A DNA stretch of 64,000 bases, from the NCBI RefSeq assembly GCF_019670005.1, contig NZ_AP019783.1, positions 1 through 64,000 on the forward strand, given 5' to 3'. Below, piece after piece: positions 1 to 11,399 of this stretch (position 1 is its first letter; each line of letters begins with the position of its first letter). The notes below the pieces were generated by a model that was not told where the DNA came from, did not search any database, and was given only the letters and a program-made list of their open reading frames with translations. The position numbers and the translations under genes are program-made. Source of the DNA: Methylomagnum ishizawai. Its GTDB lineage: Bacteria; Pseudomonadota; Gammaproteobacteria; Methylococcales; Methylococcaceae.

Positions 1-1338
1 ATGAGCGCCCTTTGGACCCAGTGCATCGCCAAGCTGGAAGGCGAACTGCCGCCCCAGCAATTCAATACCTGGATACGGCCCTTGCAGGCGGTGGAAGAAG
101 GAGCCGAACTCAGGCTCCTGGCCCCGAACCGCTTCGTGCTGGACTGGGTGAAGCAGCATTTCATCGGCAAGATCGAGGAAGTGCTGGCCGCGCAGAAACT
201 CCAACCCGCGCCCAGCCTGATCCTGGAAATCGGCTCCCGCAAAAGCGCCGATAGCGCCGCGCCCGCCCCTTCCCCGGCCTCCGCCTCGAAAAAAACCCAA
301 GGCGCCAAGAAAAGCCTGCCGCACAACCTCAATACCGGCTTCACCTTCGACAGCTTCGTCGAGGGCAAATCCAACCAACTGGCCCGCGCCGCCTCGGTCC
401 AGGTGGCGCAGAACGTCGGGCGGGCCTATAACCCCTTGTTCATCTATGGCGGCGTGGGCCTGGGCAAGACCCATTTGATCCATGCCATCGGCAACGAAAT
501 CCTCAGGGCCAATCCTTCGGCCCAGGTGGTTTATCTCCACTCCGAGCGCTTCGTGTCGGACATGGTGAAGGCGCTGCAACACAATGCCATCGGGGCGTTC
601 AAGGATTATTACCGCACCGTCGATGCCTTGCTGATCGACGATATCCAATTCTTCGCCGGGAAAGAGCGCTCGCAGGAAGAGTTCTTCCACACCTTCAACA
701 CCTTGCTGGAAAACAAGCACCAGGTCGTGCTGACCTGCGACCGCTATCCCAAGGAAATCAAGGGTCTGGAAGAGCGTTTGAAGTCCCGTTTCGGCTGGGG
801 CCTGCCGGTCGCCATCGAACCGCCCGACCTCGAAACCCGCGTCGCCATCCTCAAGAGCAAGGCGGTGAACCTGGGCGTGGAACTCTCGGACGAAGTGGCG
901 TTTTTCATCGGCAAGCGCATCCGTTCCAATATCCGCGAACTGGAAGGCGCGTTGCGGCGGGTGATGGCCAATTCGCATTTCACCGGCAAGCCCATCACCA
1001 TGGAATTCGCCAAGGACGCGCTCCGGGATTTGATCGCCTTGCAGGACCGGCTCATCAACGTGGACAACATCCAGCGCACCGTGGCCGAGTATTACAAAAT
1101 CCGGGTCTCGGACCTCCTGTCGAACAAGCGCACCCGCAATCTGAGCCGCCCCCGGCAGATGGCGATGGCCCTGGCCAAGGAACTGACCAACCACAGCCTC
1201 CCGGAAATCGGCCAGATGTTCGGTGGCCGCGACCACACCACGGTCCTGCACGCCTGCCGCAAGAGCGAGGAACTCAGGGCCTGCGATAATAAGTTCGCCG
1301 AGGATTACAGCATCCTCCTCCGCACCCTCTCCGCTTAA
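1..1338 (+). CDS. dnaA: Chromosomal replication initiator DnaA
   Basis: DnaA binds DnaA boxes at oriC and, with ATP, opens the duplex for replication. The 445-residue product has the family layout: an N-terminal DnaB-contact domain (residues 1-85), a short Ala/Pro/Ser-rich linker (about 85-105), an AAA+ core with Walker [10 protein letters not shown] near residue 150 and Walker B LLIDDIQF near 210, and a C-terminal helix-turn-helix with the [14 protein letters not shown] signature near 405-418. The first base of the window is the A of its ATG, so the coordinate origin was set here and any upstream oriC lies outside. dnaN follows after 23 bp. The length is normal and the identity is certain. 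Confidence 0.98.
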   Translation: MSALWTQCIAKLEGELPPQQFNTWIRPLQAVEEGAELRLLAPNRFVLDWVKQHFIGKIEEVLAAQKLQPAPSLILEIGSRKSADSAAPAPSPASASKKTQGAKKSLPHNLNTGFTFDSFVEGKSNQLARAASVQVAQNVGRAYNPLFIYGGVGLGKTHLIHAIGNEILRANPSAQVVYLHSERFVSDMVKALQHNAIGAFKDYYRTVDALLIDDIQFFAGKERSQEEFFHTFNTLLENKHQVVLTCDRYPKEIKGLEERLKSRFGWGLPVAIEPPDLETRVAILKSKAVNLGVELSDEVAFFIGKRIRSNIRELEGALRRVMANSHFTGKPITMEFAKDALRDLIALQDRLINVDNIQRTVAEYYKIRVSDLLSNKRTRNLSRPRQMAMALAKELTNHSLPEIGQMFGGRDHTTVLHACRKSEELRACDNKFAEDYSILLRTLSA

Positions 1339-1361
1339 ACCAACCCACCCCGGCATCCACC

Positions 1362-2462
1362 ATGAAATTCACCATAGCGCGTGAAACCCTGCTCACCCCG
1401 CTGCAACAGGTCATCGGCGTCATCGAGAAACGCCAAACCCTGCCGATCCTGTCCAACGTGCTGCTGAAACTCAGCGACGGCCAGTTGGAACTGACCGGCA
1501 CCGACCTGGAAGTGCAATTGATCACCCGCACCACCGTGGAAAGCGGCGAGGACGGCGCGATCACGGTCCCGGCCCGCAAGCTGCTGGATATCTGCCGCTT
1601 GTTGCCGGACAAAAGCGCCATCAACGTGGATTGCAAGGACGAGCGCTTCGCCATCCGCTGCGGCAGCAGCAAGTTCAACCTGGCGACCCTGCCCGCCGAC
1701 AACTACCCGGAGTTCGACACCGGCACCACCGAGTTGGAAGTCGCCGTGCCCGCCGCCACCCTGCGCCGGGCGTTGGAAAAAACCACCTTCGCCATGGCCC
1801 AGCAGGACGTGCGCTATTACCTCAACGGCTTGTTGCTGGATGTGGATGGCCGCACGCTGCGCACCGTGGCCTCGGACGGGCACCGGCTGGCGGTGTTCGA
1901 GGAAGTCCTGGAGATCGAGGGCCAGGGGCGGCAAATCATCATCCCGCGCAAGGGCGTCTTGGAACTGGCCCGTTTGCTGGGCGAAGGCGCGGAGACGGTG
2001 ACGGTGCAGATCGCCCCCAACACCGTGCGGGTGAACCTGGGCGCGGTCAGCTTCGCCGCCAAGCTGATCGAGGGCCGCTTCCCCGATTTCCAGCGGGTGA
2101 TGCCACGCGACCTGGCCCGTATCATGTTGATCGACAAGGATGTGTTCAAAGGGGCCTTGACCCGTGTGTCGGTGCTGTCCAACGAGAAGTACAAGAGCAT
2201 CAGCATGGAAGTGGACGAGGAAGCGGTGATGTCCCTGAAGGCGCAGAATCCCGAACACGAGGAAGCCGAGGAGCGGGTGCCGATCCAATTGGAAGGCAGC
2301 GGGCTGTCGGTGGGCTTCAACGCGGCCTATCTGTTGGATGCCATCAACAACGTGGGTTCGGCCCAGGTCCGGCTGTCGTTCACCGAGGCGGCCAATAGCT
2401 GCTTGATCGAGGATTGCGAGGACAGCCATTTCAAGTTCATCGTGATGCCGATGCGGCTGTGA
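1362..2462 (+). CDS. dnaN: DNA polymerase III beta sliding clamp
   Basis: This is the beta clamp, a ring-shaped dimer that tethers DNA polymerase III and other factors to DNA. The 366-residue protein begins MKFTIARETLLTPLQQV and ends with the MPMRL motif of the clamp C-terminus, and its three-domain length matches the family. It sits 23 bp behind dnaA and is probably co-transcribed with it. recF begins 136 bp downstream, a gap longer than usual for this operon because it holds two palindromes. Confidence 0.98.
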   Translation: MKFTIARETLLTPLQQVIGVIEKRQTLPILSNVLLKLSDGQLELTGTDLEVQLITRTTVESGEDGAITVPARKLLDICRLLPDKSAINVDCKDERFAIRCGSSKFNLATLPADNYPEFDTGTTELEVAVPAATLRRALEKTTFAMAQQDVRYYLNGLLLDVDGRTLRTVASDGHRLAVFEEVLEIEGQGRQIIIPRKGVLELARLLGEGAETVTVQIAPNTVRVNLGAVSFAAKLIEGRFPDFQRVMPRDLARIMLIDKDVFKGALTRVSVLSNEKYKSISMEVDEEAVMSLKAQNPEHEEAEERVPIQLEGSGLSVGFNAAYLLDAINNVGSAQVRLSFTEAANSCLIEDCEDSHFKFIVMPMRL

Positions 2463-2479
2463 ACCGGGTTGCCGCCGCG

Positions 2480-2576
2480 TTCCCGCGCCCGGCGTGGGAA
2501 TCTCATCCTGGGCGCTCCGCGTCCCGCCACGGCCCGCGCGAGCGGGCTAACCCGCATTCCCACGCCGAGCGTGGGA
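2480..2576. repeat. Paired REP-like palindromes between dnaN and recF
   Basis: Two similar hairpins lie in the dnaN-recF gap. The first spans 2480-2500, with arms TTCCCGCGCC and GGCGTGGGAA (one G-T pair). The second spans 2558-2576, with perfect arms TCCCACGC and GCGTGGGA around a 3-base loop. Both use the core TCCC-CGC/GCG-GGGA, as expected for a dispersed REP-like element present twice. Neither is followed by a T-run, so they are not obvious terminators. Whether copies occur elsewhere in the genome cannot be seen here. Confidence 0.6.
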
Positions 2577-2598
2577 GCGATCATCGCGCCAACGCCGC

Positions 2599-6104
<3,506 letters not shown>

Positions 6105-6112
6105 ACCCCGTC

Positions 6113-6138
6113 CCGCCGGGCCGCCCATGGCCCGGCGG
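6113..6138 (+). terminator. GC-rich hairpin after gyrB
   Basis: A perfect 10-bp stem (CCGCCGGGCC / GGCCCGGCGG) with a 6-base loop begins 8 bp after the gyrB stop. There is no T-tract directly behind it; a short T-run appears about 18 bases later. It could be a transcription stop or an RNA-stabilising hairpin at the end of dnaA-dnaN-recF-gyrB. Confidence 0.5.
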
Positions 6139-6214
6139 AATTCCGCCCCCACGGCATTTTTGCTATTTTCCCTTCCCGCCATCCATAACAACGATCACCC
6201 CAGAGAAAATAGCC

Positions 6215-6775
6215 ATGCCAACACGAAAGTTCTCGGCGCTCACCGAATACGCCAAAGCCTTCTCGGCCCTCACCCCGGACAAGGAAGCCATCCTCCGGGA
6301 ACTGGGCCTGGCGGTCTCCCCCCGCCTGGGCGAAGTGACGGACCACTTCTACACCAAGCTGCAAGCAATCCCGCAAGCCCGCCCCGTGCTGGAAGGCCGC
6401 GTCGACGACCTCAAGCGCACCCACGTCCGTTGGTTGCGGAGCCTGTTCGACGGCCCTTACGACGACAGTTTCACCGCGGCCATGTACCGGGTGGGCGATG
6501 TCCATGTACGGGTGAAGCTGCCGGTGGAATTCATGGCCGGGGGCATCGTGCTGATCACCGAGCAATTGATCGAACTGGTCGGGGAAATCCACCGCGACAA
6601 CATCGACCGCTACAGGCAGGCCATGGGCGCCTTGAATTCGATCCTGGGTTTCTGCCTGTTCATCATGCAGGAGTCCTATCAATCCTCCTCGCTGGCGGAA
6701 GAATTGGAGAAGTTCCTGAAAATCACCGGGATGAGCCGCAAGCTGTTCGACAACCTCGCCGCCGCCTACCGCTGA
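6215..6775 (+). CDS. Stand-alone protoglobin (globin-coupled-sensor globin fold)
   Basis: This 186-residue protein reads as a single globin domain of the protoglobin/globin-coupled sensor family, which binds haem and O2, CO or NO. The diagnostic stretch is GDVHVRVKLPVEFM, where His97 is the likely proximal haem ligand (families show xVHxRxGLP here). No signalling domain (GGDEF, MCP or kinase) follows: the protein ends soon after the last globin helix. The start ATG was chosen because homology-like sequence begins there; the frame stays open upstream inside gyrB, but that part is a shadow. The phosphoesterase gene starts 3 bp after its stop, so the two are probably co-transcribed. Whether it acts as a gas sensor or in NO/O2 chemistry cannot be told. 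Confidence 0.8.
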   Translation: MPTRKFSALTEYAKAFSALTPDKEAILRELGLAVSPRLGEVTDHFYTKLQAIPQARPVLEGRVDDLKRTHVRWLRSLFDGPYDDSFTAAMYRVGDVHVRVKLPVEFMAGGIVLITEQLIELVGEIHRDNIDRYRQAMGALNSILGFCLFIMQESYQSSSLAEELEKFLKITGMSRKLFDNLAAAYR

Positions 6776-6778
6776 CCC

Positions 6779-8143
6779 ATGCCCAGGCCACCCCGCCCCG
6801 CTTGCGCCCTGCTGGCCGCGCTCCTGTCGCTCCCATCCTGGACGGCGGCGGGCAAACCCGGTCCGGCCCGGGGCTTGGCCCGGATCGACCATATCGTGGT
6901 GATCTATCTGGAAAACCACAGCTTCGACAACCTCTACGGCCTGTTCCCCGGCGCGGCGGGCATCGCGCAAGCCCCGCCCCAGGCCACCCGGCAAACCGAC
7001 CTCCAGGGCCGCGTTTACGACACCCTGCCGCCGGTCGTCAACACCGAACACAAACCGCCCGTCCACGACGGGCGCTTTCCCGCCGATTTGCCCAACCAGC
7101 CCTTCGATATCGGGCGCCATGTGCCAGCGGACCAGAGGACCGGCGATCTGGTCCACCGCTTCTACCAGCACCAGCAACAAATCAATGGCGGGCGCATGGA
7201 CCGCTTCGCCGCCATCTCCGACGCGGGCGGGCTGGCCATGGGCTATTACGACGGCTCCAAGCTGCCGCTTTGGCAATACGCCCGGCGCTATACCCTGGCG
7301 GACCATTTCTTCCAGGCCGCGTTCGGGGGTTCGTTCCTCAACCATCTGTGGCTGGCCTGCGCCTGCACTCCGCGCCATCCCGACCCGCCGCCGGCGATGC
7401 TGGCCCGCCTCGACGATCAAGGCGGTTTGGTCAAGGATGGGACGTTCAGCCCCGATGGCTACGCGGTCAACACGGTGTTCCCGGCGCAAGGCCCGCATCC
7501 CGCCGCCATCGACCCGCGCAAGCTGCTCCCGCCCCTCACCCAGCCCACCCTGGGCGACCGCCTGTCCGATCGGCACATTTCCTGGGCCTGGTACGCGGGC
7601 GGTTGGAACGATGCCGTGGCGGGCCGGGCCGATCCCGGTTTCCAGTTCCACCACCAGCCCTACGCCTATTTCCAGCGCTATGCCGAGGGCACGCGGGACC
7701 GGGCCGAACACCTCAAGGACGGGGCCGATTTCCTCGCCGCCATCGAACACGGCCAACTCCCCGCCGTGGCGTTCTACAAGCCCATCGGTGGCCTGAACGA
7801 ACATCCGGGTTACGCCGACCTCCTGTCCGGCGAGCGGCATATCGCCGATATCCTGGGCAGGATCGAACACAGCAAGTCCTGGCCCCGGACCCTGGTCGTC
7901 GTCACCTACGACGAATACGGCGGCTTCTGGGACCATGTGCCGCCGCCCAAACTCGACCGCTGGGGGCCGGGCAGCCGCATCCCGGCCCTGATCGTGTCGC
8001 CCTTCGCCAAACGCGGCCATGTGGACTCCACGGTCTACGACACCACCTCCATCCTCAAGCTGATCGAAACCCGCTTCGGGCTGGCCCCGCTCGGGGAACG
8101 CGACGCCCAGGCCCAGAGCTTGTCCAAGGCTTTGGGCTGGTAG
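6779..8143 (+). CDS. Secreted phosphoesterase (acid phosphatase / phospholipase C family)
   Basis: A 454-residue alkaline-phosphatase-fold phosphoesterase (Pfam phosphoesterase family, as in AcpA and phospholipase C). An N-terminal signal peptide (hydrophobic CALLAALLSLPS, then Ala-rich) directs it to the periplasm or outside. The metal/nucleophile motif ENHSFDNLYG is at residues 45-54, and the C-terminal metal motif VVVTYDEYGGFWDHVPPP lies near 375-392. It releases phosphate from phosphomonoesters or hydrolyses phospholipids; the substrate cannot be read from sequence. It directly follows the protoglobin gene (3-bp gap). Confidence 0.85.
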   Translation: MPRPPRPACALLAALLSLPSWTAAGKPGPARGLARIDHIVVIYLENHSFDNLYGLFPGAAGIAQAPPQATRQTDLQGRVYDTLPPVVNTEHKPPVHDGRFPADLPNQPFDIGRHVPADQRTGDLVHRFYQHQQQINGGRMDRFAAISDAGGLAMGYYDGSKLPLWQYARRYTLADHFFQAAFGGSFLNHLWLACACTPRHPDPPPAMLARLDDQGGLVKDGTFSPDGYAVNTVFPAQGPHPAAIDPRKLLPPLTQPTLGDRLSDRHISWAWYAGGWNDAVAGRADPGFQFHHQPYAYFQRYAEGTRDRAEHLKDGADFLAAIEHGQLPAVAFYKPIGGLNEHPGYADLLSGERHIADILGRIEHSKSWPRTLVVVTYDEYGGFWDHVPPPKLDRWGPGSRIPALIVSPFAKRGHVDSTVYDTTSILKLIETRFGLAPLGERDAQAQSLSKALGW

Positions 8144-8253
8144 CCCGAATGCCCGGTTAAGCCCGCATTCAGCCCATCCGGCCTATGCTCAGCTAAACGC
8201 CGCGGCGGTTCGCGGCACACCCGGCTCCCCGATGGGAGCCAGCGAGGTCCGGC

Positions 8254-8514
8254 ATGAAACGTCTATTGCTCGCGCTCTTGCTAGGGATAGCCTTGGCGAT
8301 GCAGGGATGCGCCTACTCCTATCCCGGTTATTACCGCGCCTATCCGGTCTATCCACGCTATGGCTACGGCTTTTCCTACGGCTATGCGGCACCCTATTAC
8401 GGCTACCGGGGCTATTACCGGCCTTATTACGGCCCGCGCTGGGGTTATGGCTGGCGGGGCGGCTATGGCTGGCACGGTGGCGGCGGCGGCTGGCACGGCG
8501 GACATTGGCATTGA
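8254..8514 (+). CDS. Small Tyr/Gly-rich lipoprotein
   Basis: An 86-residue protein with a lipoprotein signal: Met-Lys-Arg, a hydrophobic Leu/Ala core and the lipobox MQGC, with Cys at residue 18. The mature part is almost wholly Tyr, Gly, Pro, Arg and Trp (repeated YGY, GYY, PYYG) and ends in a His/Gly/Trp-rich tail. No enzymatic domain is visible. Short proteins of this composition are common as outer-membrane or envelope lipoproteins in proteobacteria, but the function is unknown. It has its own ribosome-binding region (GAGGTCCGGC) and stands alone between the phosphoesterase and the convergent sterol reductase gene. Confidence 0.75.
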   Translation: MKRLLLALLLGIALAMQGCAYSYPGYYRAYPVYPRYGYGFSYGYAAPYYGYRGYYRPYYGPRWGYGWRGGYGWHGGGGGWHGGHWH

Positions 8515-8552
8515 AGCCAAAGCCGCGCGGGCTTCGGCGGGATCGCGGGCCG

Positions 8553-10127
8553 CTACGCCTGCCTTTCCAACTCGCGCATCTCGACCGGCGACACCCGGCC
8601 TCTGGCCGAAACCTTGTCATAGACATCGTCGAACGCCTCCCGGCAGTAAGGCAGGCGTTCCCGCAGGGCATCGTAGCCGGTGTGGTCGAACATGGCGCGG
8701 AAATCCTCCCGGCTCATGCAGGTCCGCGCATACAGGGCTTGATACCCTCGATGCGCGATGACGAATTGCTCCAACGCGGGCAAGGCCACGGCACTATCGA
8801 ACGCCTTACCGATCCCCGGCGTGCCATAAGCGCCGATATCCACATACATTTCGTCCACCGTACCATCCGCCATCTTCAAGGGCTGGATAAACCCTTGCTT
8901 CCCAGGATTCTCCTTGATCGCCATCGGCGACAGCCACAAGGGATAAATCTGGAAATGCCCGTCGAAATAGCGGATGGATTCCTTGAGATAGCGGATCGGC
9001 ACCAACATATCCTGGATCACATGGTAGCGCTCGCGTAGACGCTGGGTGGTACGGGTTTCGGTATATTTCAACAATTCGATCCGGGGCGGCAAGGCCCAAC
9101 CCAAGAGATACCGGAACACGGGATGGTGGGCGAATGGAATGATTTCCTCCATGGCCCAGAAATAACTGCGGGTATGGCGGTGGAAATAATCACGCAACGG
9201 TAGATATTCGACGCCGGATCTACGGGCTTCGAGATAGGTCTGGACATGCTTATAAAACCAGGGCCGCATATAACAGCCCATGGAATTGAACGCTCCGTCG
9301 GAGCCCAGTTCGTCGGCGAACTGCCCACGCATAATCACCGCCGTCCCGCCGCTATAAACCAGCCCCTCGACGAAATCGTTATTCACGGTATCGCGGGAAG
9401 CTTGCTCGAACACCTCGACCATTTCGTCCAAGCTATAGACCGGCTGATAATGCAGGCGGATATAGGGCTTGGCCCGGACGATCCTGAGTTCGACGGCGAC
9501 CAAGAATCCCAGGGTGCCATGGCTCCACGGGATTTGATAATACAGCTCGCTATTCTCGACCGGGCCGCATTTCAACAGCTTGCCTTCCGCCGTGACGATC
9601 TCGAAGGATTCGCAAATATGCTGGAATAAGCCATATTTATGGCTGCTGGTTTCCACCCCGAAGCCCATAATCAAACCGCCCACCGTTAAATCATCCAATT
9701 CCGGCACCACGGCCAGGGTCCAGCCCTTGGCGATCAAACTGCGGGAAATCTGGCCCATACTCGCCAGAGGCTCGACCCGGACCACGGCCCGCGCCTCGTC
9801 TATTTCCAGAATATCGTACAGCCCGACATCGATCTTGCGATGGGTCAGCTTATATTTCGGCACCAATTCGCTCATGGTTTTCCAGCCGGAGCGCCCGGTG
9901 GTGAGTTTTTCCTTGCAGCCGTCTTGTTTCCAAGCTTCGACTTGGGCGATAACGGCCTGGACACGGGCATCGTGCCGGGCCGGGGCGCTGTTGCGGCGGA
10001 AGGCGATTTGGGCACGGAGCGTGGAATAAGCCCCGTAAACCGCCGAAATCGGCAAGAGGAATAGTGTGGCGAAAATACCGCGATAATGGGTCAGGATATG
10101 CTCGAACAGATCGCCGGGTTTTATCAT
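8553..10127 (-). CDS. DHCR24-type sterol C-24(25) reductase
   Basis: A FAD-dependent oxidoreductase of the Diminuto/DHCR24 (delta-24-sterol reductase) family, 524 residues from the ATG at 10127. A GTG five codons upstream (10142) is a less likely start because it abuts a terminator. A hydrophobic N-terminal segment (about residues 16-33) resembles the membrane anchor of the eukaryotic enzyme. The FAD domain contains PELDDLTVGGLIMG followed by SSHKYGLFQHI (about residues 142-171). Further on come PWSHGTLGFLVA, NSMGCYMRPWFYKHV, PLRDYFHRHTRS and VQDMLVPI, all close to the vertebrate enzyme as I recall it. The likely reaction is saturation of the sterol side-chain C24=C25 bond. It lies just downstream of sdmBA, which supports a sterol role. 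The cofactor and substrate are inferred from the family. Confidence 0.9.
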   Translation of the reverse strand: MIKPGDLFEHILTHYRGIFATLFLLPISAVYGAYSTLRAQIAFRRNSAPARHDARVQAVIAQVEAWKQDGCKEKLTTGRSGWKTMSELVPKYKLTHRKIDVGLYDILEIDEARAVVRVEPLASMGQISRSLIAKGWTLAVVPELDDLTVGGLIMGFGVETSSHKYGLFQHICESFEIVTAEGKLLKCGPVENSELYYQIPWSHGTLGFLVAVELRIVRAKPYIRLHYQPVYSLDEMVEVFEQASRDTVNNDFVEGLVYSGGTAVIMRGQFADELGSDGAFNSMGCYMRPWFYKHVQTYLEARRSGVEYLPLRDYFHRHTRSYFWAMEEIIPFAHHPVFRYLLGWALPPRIELLKYTETRTTQRLRERYHVIQDMLVPIRYLKESIRYFDGHFQIYPLWLSPMAIKENPGKQGFIQPLKMADGTVDEMYVDIGAYGTPGIGKAFDSAVALPALEQFVIAHRGYQALYARTCMSREDFRAMFDHTGYDALRERLPYCREAFDDVYDKVSARGRVSPVEMRELERQA

Positions 10128-10144
10128 TGTTATTTTTCTCACAT

Positions 10145-10187
10145 AAAAAGATACCGCCGACCCCGGAAGATTGGGAGTCAGCGGTAT
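10145..10187 (-). terminator. Rho-independent terminator between sdmA and the sterol reductase
   Basis: On the minus strand a 15-bp imperfect stem (ATACCGCTGACTCCC pairing with CGGGGTCGGCGGTAT through G-U pairs) and a 7-base loop are followed at once by CTTTTT. This is a canonical intrinsic terminator 49 bp after the sdmA stop. Its T-run ends a few bases before the possible GTG start of the reductase gene. Either the reductase has its own promoter inside the sdmA end, or it is reached only by read-through. Confidence 0.8.
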
Positions 10188-10236
10188 GGTTTTAGCCGTC
10201 GATTTACGGCAAGCGGAGCTTAGGAAGCCACGGGTT

Positions 10237-11370
10237 TTAGGCGGCAGCTTGCGCTCCGTCTTCGGTCGGTTGGGCCGGACTTTGACCGCCGGCTTTGCGG
10301 GCCAGATATTCTTCCCATTTACGGGCGGTGAGTTTCTGGAACAGCGGCACCACCGGATTCAATTCGATGGGCGGGGCATCCCAATGTTCCTCATAACCCA
10401 GTTGCTCGGCCTCCAAAGCCACGCCATCCTCCAGCAGGATGGGCTTGAATACCAGGGGCTTGGCGATATTCAAGACCGTCTGGGTCAACCATTTCGGGGT
10501 TTTCACCGAGAGGAAGGGAATCGTCACCGCGTCGAAATAGAACAGGAAAAACGCCCGCGTGGTCCGGTCGTTGATGGGCAACATGAACGACCAGTTCTTG
10601 ATGCTATCGCCGGTATTGGTCCATTGATAGGGATATTGATAGCACAGCTCGATGGACTGGGTATTGACCCGGTTGCGGTCCACGAAGATACCGGAAACCC
10701 TGCCCCCCGCCATATAGGCATCATAGGTCAAATAGACCCGGTCCTCGTCAGCCTCGTGATGGGTCAGCTTGGCATCGATAAACGGACGGTATTTGCGGTG
10801 CAAGAAGGCATGGGCGAAATCGCAAATATTATCGATCACCATGGAATGATGGGTTTTCCAGGTGAAATCCGCCGCGAACGACGCCCAGGGGTTATCGCCG
10901 CTCAATTCGGGAATCTCGGGGATTTTATGGACCTCGGCCAAGGCCGGATCGCCGGGGAATAGCCAAATCAGGCCATAGCGCACCCGCACCGGATAGGTCC
11001 GCAATTGGGTTTTGATTAAGGGCTTGCCGAAACTATCGTGGGAATAATCCACCAGTTTGCCCTCGCGGTCGAAGGCCCAGCCGTGGTAGACGCAGCGCAG
11101 ATGGCATTTGTCCACCACGCCATGGGTGAGTTTGAGATGGCGGTGCGGGCAGCGGTTCTGCACGGCGTTGAGTTGGCCTTCCTCGTCGCGGTAGAGGGCG
11201 ATGGAATTGTTCCAGAACACCACTTCCTTGACTTGGCCCTTCTTGACCGCCTTGTCGTATTCCACCACGTACCAGCGGTCGGGGTCCAAACCGGCGGAGC
11301 GGGCTTTTTGGCGGGTGGTTTTGGCGTCGGTGAAGACGGGAGGTGGGCTTTGGGTCTGGGCAGGACTCAT
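10237..11370 (-). CDS. sdmA: Rieske-type sterol C-4 demethylase SdmA
   Basis: A 377-residue Rieske non-haem iron oxygenase. The [2Fe-2S] ligands are Cys74, His76, Cys93 and His96 (CPHRH...CVYHGW). The mononuclear iron site is NICDFAHAFLH, with Asp184, His187 and His191. Bacterial SdmA oxidises a C-4 methyl group of sterols in Methylococcus and works with SdmB. Assignment to SdmA rather than another Rieske oxygenase rests on the adjacent SdmB-like gene (29 bp upstream, same strand) and the DHCR24-like gene downstream. It is soluble or peripheral; no clear signal peptide is seen. The C-terminus is a short Ala/Gln/Pro-rich tail. An intrinsic terminator follows. Confidence 0.88.
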   Translation of the reverse strand: MSPAQTQSPPPVFTDAKTTRQKARSAGLDPDRWYVVEYDKAVKKGQVKEVVFWNNSIALYRDEEGQLNAVQNRCPHRHLKLTHGVVDKCHLRCVYHGWAFDREGKLVDYSHDSFGKPLIKTQLRTYPVRVRYGLIWLFPGDPALAEVHKIPEIPELSGDNPWASFAADFTWKTHHSMVIDNICDFAHAFLHRKYRPFIDAKLTHHEADEDRVYLTYDAYMAGGRVSGIFVDRNRVNTQSIELCYQYPYQWTNTGDSIKNWSFMLPINDRTTRAFFLFYFDAVTIPFLSVKTPKWLTQTVLNIAKPLVFKPILLEDGVALEAEQLGYEEHWDAPPIELNPVVPLFQKLTARKWEEYLARKAGGQSPAQPTEDGAQAAA

Positions 11371-11399
11371 ATCGGGCTCCGGGGCTGGGATTTTCGGGG

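Noticed and set aside
1-1338. oriC or DnaA-box cluster near dnaA
   Set aside because: The window starts at the dnaA start codon and the 23-bp dnaA-dnaN gap holds no DnaA boxes; any origin is outside.
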